From: Candidatus Competibacteraceae bacterium
Lineage (GTDB): Bacteria > Pseudomonadota > Gammaproteobacteria > Competibacterales > Competibacteraceae
DNA: 7,856 bases
Direction of reading: 5' to 3'
Assembly (NCBI GenBank): GCA_007120095.1
Contig: SKOM01000263.1
Coordinates: 1 to 7,856, forward strand
The position numbers were made by a program, and so were the translations under genes. Below the pieces are notes generated by a model. That model saw nothing but the letters and a program-made list of their open reading frames with translations. It searched no databases and was not told the DNA's origin. This document shows, in pieces, positions 5,400 through 7,856 of this stretch (its first letter is position 1; every line of letters begins with the position of its first letter).

Positions 5400-6743
5400 T
5401 CAGCGCAGCGTCACTAACTCTTCCGCACTGGTGGGGTGGATGGCCACGGTGTCATCAAAATCATTTTTGCACGCACCCATTTTTATGGCTACGGCAAACC
5501 CTTGCAGCATCTCATCCGCGCCCTCGCCAATGATATGACAGCCGACCACCCGTTCTTCTGATCCCGCACACACCAGTTTCATCGCCGTTTTGGGCTTGTG
5601 TTCACTGAGGGCGTGATACAGGGCGGTAAACCGGGTGGTATAGGTCTTGATATCGGGATACTGCTCGCGGGCTTGGGCTTCAGTCAGCCCTACAGTGCCT
5701 ATCGGTGGGTGGCTGAAGATCACAGTCGGTACATTATCGTAATCCAGACGGCTCTGCGACTGTTGGTTAAACAAGCGAGCCGCCAATTTACGGCCAGCAG
5801 CAATCGCTACGGGCGTGAGTTCATGATGGCCGATGATGTCACCAATGGCGTAAATGCCTGATATATTAGTGTTTTGCCATTCATCGACTGGGATAACGCC
5901 ACTGGTCTCGCAGTTCACCCCGGCAGCCGCCAGGTTGAGTTGATCCGTATTGGCGCGACGGCCAATCGCCCACAATAGGGTGTCGGCGGTTAAATTAACC
6001 CCGTCGGGCGTAGTGCTGATGTCTAGACGGCCCTGTGGGTTGAGGCTAACATGGGCGATTTGGGTATGGGTCACAATGTGAATACCGCTGTCCCGCAAAT
6101 GGGTCATCAGCTCATCACGGAGCAGGGCATCCAGGCTGCGCATCGCTTGATCACGGCGCACTACCAAGATCACCTCACTGCCTAAACCGCGCAATACGCC
6201 CGCCAGTTCCACGGCGATATACCCCGCGCCGACGACTACCACCTGTTGCGGCTGGTGCTCTAGCTCGAAAAATCCATCTGAGCTGATGCCGAGTTCAGCA
6301 CCAGGGATAGCGGGCAGCACCGGCTGACCGCCAGTGGTGATGACAATATGCGGGGCTGAATAGTGCTGGCCGTCCACTGCGACCGTGTGGGAATCCACAA
6401 AACGGGCAAAACCCCGCACCAAGGTGACCCCGGCTTTGTCCAGCATAGTGACGTAGATGTCATTGAGTCGCCGGATATAGGCGTCACGGTCGTGCTTGAG
6501 ACGCTTCCAGTCAAAGTCATGGCCGTGAATACCGAAACCATAGTGGCGGGCAGTGTCGAGGGTGTGGGCGATATTAGCGGCATACCACATCAGTTTTTTG
6601 GGTACACAGCCGACATTGACACAGGTGCCGCCCAGGCGTTGCGCCTCGATGAGCAGCACCTTGGCACCGTATTCTGCTGCCCGCCGTGCAGTAGCGACTC
6701 CGCCACTGCCGCCGCCGATGACGATATAATCATAATTGGCCAC
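5400..6743 (-). CDS. gor: Glutathione-disulfide reductase
   Basis: This cytoplasmic flavoenzyme uses NADPH to reduce glutathione disulfide. The 447-aa length is close to E. coli Gor (450). Residues 6-15 contain the FAD-binding GxGxxG motif (IVIGGGSGG). The redox-active disulfide is C41/C46 in GGTCVNVGCVPKK. The NADPH site is VVGAGYIAVELAGVL (170-184), followed by VVRR..AMR (194-202), whose arginines match the NADPH-selective residues of Gor and argue against NADH-preferring lipoamide dehydrogenase. A second FAD segment is YAIGDIIG (298-305). The active-site acid-base pair is H436/E441 in HPTSAEE. The start is GTG (6743-6741), supported by AGAGGT (6756-6751) 7 nt upstream. It lies 45 bp downstream of hepT on the same strand with no obvious terminator between, so it may be partly cotranscribed with mntA-hepT. 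I see no OxyR site or strong promoter. Confidence 0.95.
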   Translation of the reverse strand: MANYDYIVIGGGSGGVATARRAAEYGAKVLLIEAQRLGGTCVNVGCVPKKLMWYAANIAHTLDTARHYGFGIHGHDFDWKRLKHDRDAYIRRLNDIYVTMLDKAGVTLVRGFARFVDSHTVAVDGQHYSAPHIVITTGGQPVLPAIPGAELGISSDGFFELEHQPQQVVVVGAGYIAVELAGVLRGLGSEVILVVRRDQAMRSLDALLRDELMTHLRDSGIHIVTHTQIAHVSLNPQGRLDISTTPDGVNLTADTLLWAIGRRANTDQLNLAAAGVNCETSGVIPVDEWQNTNISGIYAIGDIIGHHELTPVAIAAGRKLAARLFNQQSQSRLDYDNVPTVIFSHPPIGTVGLTEAQAREQYPDIKTYTTRFTALYHALSEHKPKTAMKLVCAGSEERVVGCHIIGEGADEMLQGFAVAIKMGACKNDFDDTVAIHPTSAEELVTLR

Positions 6744-6788
6744 TTTAAAAACCTCTAGTAAATTAAAAAACTAACACGCATGTCGCGC

Positions 6789-7205
6789 TCAGGATGGCGT
6801 GATTTTGTGGCGAATAGCCGCCACGAACTCCATCAAATCACCTAAGCGATGGAGCACAATATCTTGTAAAATAAGTGGGTTAAAATGTTGATAGCCATGG
6901 ACTACCGTGTTGCGAAAGCCGATCATTTTTTGCATCGTCGTCACTTGTTCTGCGCTGATCCAGCCGTGGCGGTGCAGCAGATCAAAAAGTTGATGATTGG
7001 TCTCGGGTTCGCCTAGGCGCTCATCAGAGACAATATGCGAGGCAATATCTTGGGCGGCCTGTATGGCGATTTGCAGGGTATGCGCGGCAAATCGCTCCTC
7101 ACGAATATCCTCGGGGATGCGTTCTGGTTGGCAAAGCTGTTGCAACTCACGCACACAGGTTTCGATAAAAGCGAGTTTTTTCTCGATAAGGTCTAAGTCC
7201 GTCAC
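6789..7205 (-). CDS. hepT: HEPN-domain RNase toxin of HepT/MntA system
   Basis: This 138-aa, mostly helical protein belongs to the HepT (DUF86) family of HEPN ribonucleases, which cleave RNA and stop growth when not neutralised. The catalytic motif Rx4-6H is present as RNTVVHGY (98-105): R98 and H103, with Y105 in the R-x4-H-x-Y form. In the Shewanella oneidensis pair the partner nucleotidyltransferase adds AMP residues to this tyrosine and so silences the toxin. All key residues are intact. The start is GTG (7205-7203), overlapping the mntA stop as GTGA, so translation is coupled to the antitoxin. The length is normal for the family. Besides a stability or defence role, a housekeeping role for the pair cannot be excluded. 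Confidence 0.88.
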   Translation of the reverse strand: MTDLDLIEKKLAFIETCVRELQQLCQPERIPEDIREERFAAHTLQIAIQAAQDIASHIVSDERLGEPETNHQLFDLLHRHGWISAEQVTTMQKMIGFRNTVVHGYQHFNPLILQDIVLHRLGDLMEFVAAIRHKITPS

Positions 7206-7612
7206 GTCTTTATATCCCGTGCTTTGCGGTATTCGCGTAAAACAGGCAACAGATCAAAATAGGCATTGCGCGATTGAACCTCAAAGCGAATCCGGCGTGA
7301 ACGATCCTGCTCATAAACGAGTATACCGTCACGTAAAACCCGATGAATTAAGTCCACGGGGGCTCGGTTCAGCACTACACAATCCACAGGGCGGTGCAAC
7401 CGTTGTTCCAATGCAACCTCTAAATCGACACCCAGCCCCTCCAGCGTGGCAGGCGGTGGTTTTGCATATAATAGCGCCACATCAATATCGCTGTGAGTGC
7501 CTGCAGTACTGCGGGCGGTGCTACCAAACAGATAGGCGCAGATCAGCCCTTGAGCACTTTCGGTAAAAAACTGTCTGAGGGGTTCGATAAGGGCGTGATA
7601 ATCTAGACCCAT
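7202..7612 (-). CDS. mntA: MNT-domain nucleotidyltransferase antitoxin
   Basis: This 136-aa minimal nucleotidyltransferase (DNA polymerase beta fold) is the antitoxin partner of HepT. The metal-binding motif GSx(10)DxD is exact: G30-S31, ten residues, then D42-I-D44. The third acidic residue is probably D77 in RPVDCVVL. In characterised pairs it transfers AMP from ATP to the HepT active-site tyrosine. It is the first gene of the operon, so antitoxin is made before toxin, and its TGA overlaps the hepT GTG. The start ATG has an AGG about 9 nt upstream. The 80 bp to the divergent tatD-like start must hold both promoters, but I found no convincing -35/-10 pair there. Confidence 0.88.
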   Translation of the reverse strand: MGLDYHALIEPLRQFFTESAQGLICAYLFGSTARSTAGTHSDIDVALLYAKPPPATLEGLGVDLEVALEQRLHRPVDCVVLNRAPVDLIHRVLRDGILVYEQDRSRRIRFEVQSRNAYFDLLPVLREYRKARDIKT

Positions 7613-7692
7613 GCGGGAACCTGAGGCAATGATGCAGTTGATTAATGTAACATAACCACACGCAATGATTGAAACAGGCAGCCCAAAATTCT

Positions 7693-7856
7693 ATGAGTCG
7701 CAAACAACGTGATATCCCCCAATTTAATCAACCGCTGATTGAAACCCACTGTCATCTCGATTATCTCGCCACCCCGGTGGATCAGGTGCTGGCTCGTGCC
7801 ACTGAAGTCGGCATCGAACGGGTGATCACCATCGCCGTGTCGCCCGGTAATCTGGA
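7693..7856 (+). CDS. TatD-family metal-dependent hydrolase, N-terminal part (runs off window)
   Basis: Only the first 54 codons are present. LIETHCHLDYL (15-25) is the first metal-binding strand of the TatD amidohydrolase fold, with the HxH pair H19/H21. Residues 39-52 (GIERVITIAVSPGN) match the second strand, usually GV.....VG..P. Family members are divalent-metal DNases or esterases acting in the cytoplasm; TatD itself is a 3'-5' DNase. Which paralogue (TatD, YcfH, YjjV) cannot be decided from this fragment. The first dozen residues are longer than in typical members, which start just before the ETHCHLD-type motif; no better in-frame start or strong Shine-Dalgarno is visible. The gene diverges from mntA. 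Confidence 0.85.
   Translation, partial: MSRKQRDIPQFNQPLIETHCHLDYLATPVDQVLARATEVGIERVITIAVSPGNL

Noticed and set aside
6997..7566. 189-codon plus-strand frame opposite hepT and mntA
   Set aside because: Both minus-strand genes have intact catalytic motifs and coupled starts; the opposite frame has no recognisable domain.

Overview
The window looks like a piece of a gammaproteobacterial chromosome with a base composition near 50 % GC. The evidence is indirect: palindromic repeats beginning with GTAG, of the REP type spread through gammaproteobacterial genomes; a class I glutathione reductase (gor); a HepT/MntA pair; and a TatD hydrolase start. No rRNA, tRNA, CRISPR array, transposase or integrase is visible, and I do not name a genus.

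Left third (1-2940), accessory. A type II restriction-modification locus has a beta-class DNA methyltransferase (354-1247, +) facing, tail to tail, a protein that joins an N-terminal controller-type (C protein) helix-turn-helix domain to a PD-(D/E)xK-like nuclease (1233-2213, -). Their last 15 bases overlap. Upstream of the fusion gene lie two TATAGTC elements 15 bp apart, the layout of a C-protein operator, and an inverted repeat abutting the start codon. The methyltransferase has a good sigma70-type promoter whose -10 contains ACTnnnAGT, the core of a C-box half-site. Beyond the locus are remains of a metal-efflux module: a frameshifted, N-terminally truncated permease end (2351-2738, -) and possibly the first codons of a divergent MerR-like regulator (2763-2816, +). 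REP-like palindromes sit at 21-50 and 2853-2880, so the accessory block is bracketed by them.

Middle (3039-5335, +). A two-gene operon encodes a CHAD-domain protein with a degenerate CYTH-like N-terminus and a ParA/MinD-family ATPase. They overlap by ATGA. CHAD proteins bind polyphosphate and ParA ATPases position cargo on the nucleoid, so the pair is a candidate for positioning polyphosphate granules. This is inference.

Right part (5345-7856). A hairpin lies between the converging parA-like gene and gor (5400-6743, -). Upstream of gor on the same strand is a HepT/MntA toxin-antitoxin pair (antitoxin mntA first, GTGA overlap with hepT). Diverging from mntA, a TatD-family hydrolase begins at 7693 and runs off the window.

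The most unusual items are the controller-nuclease fusion with its operator-like sites and the CHAD-ParA operon.
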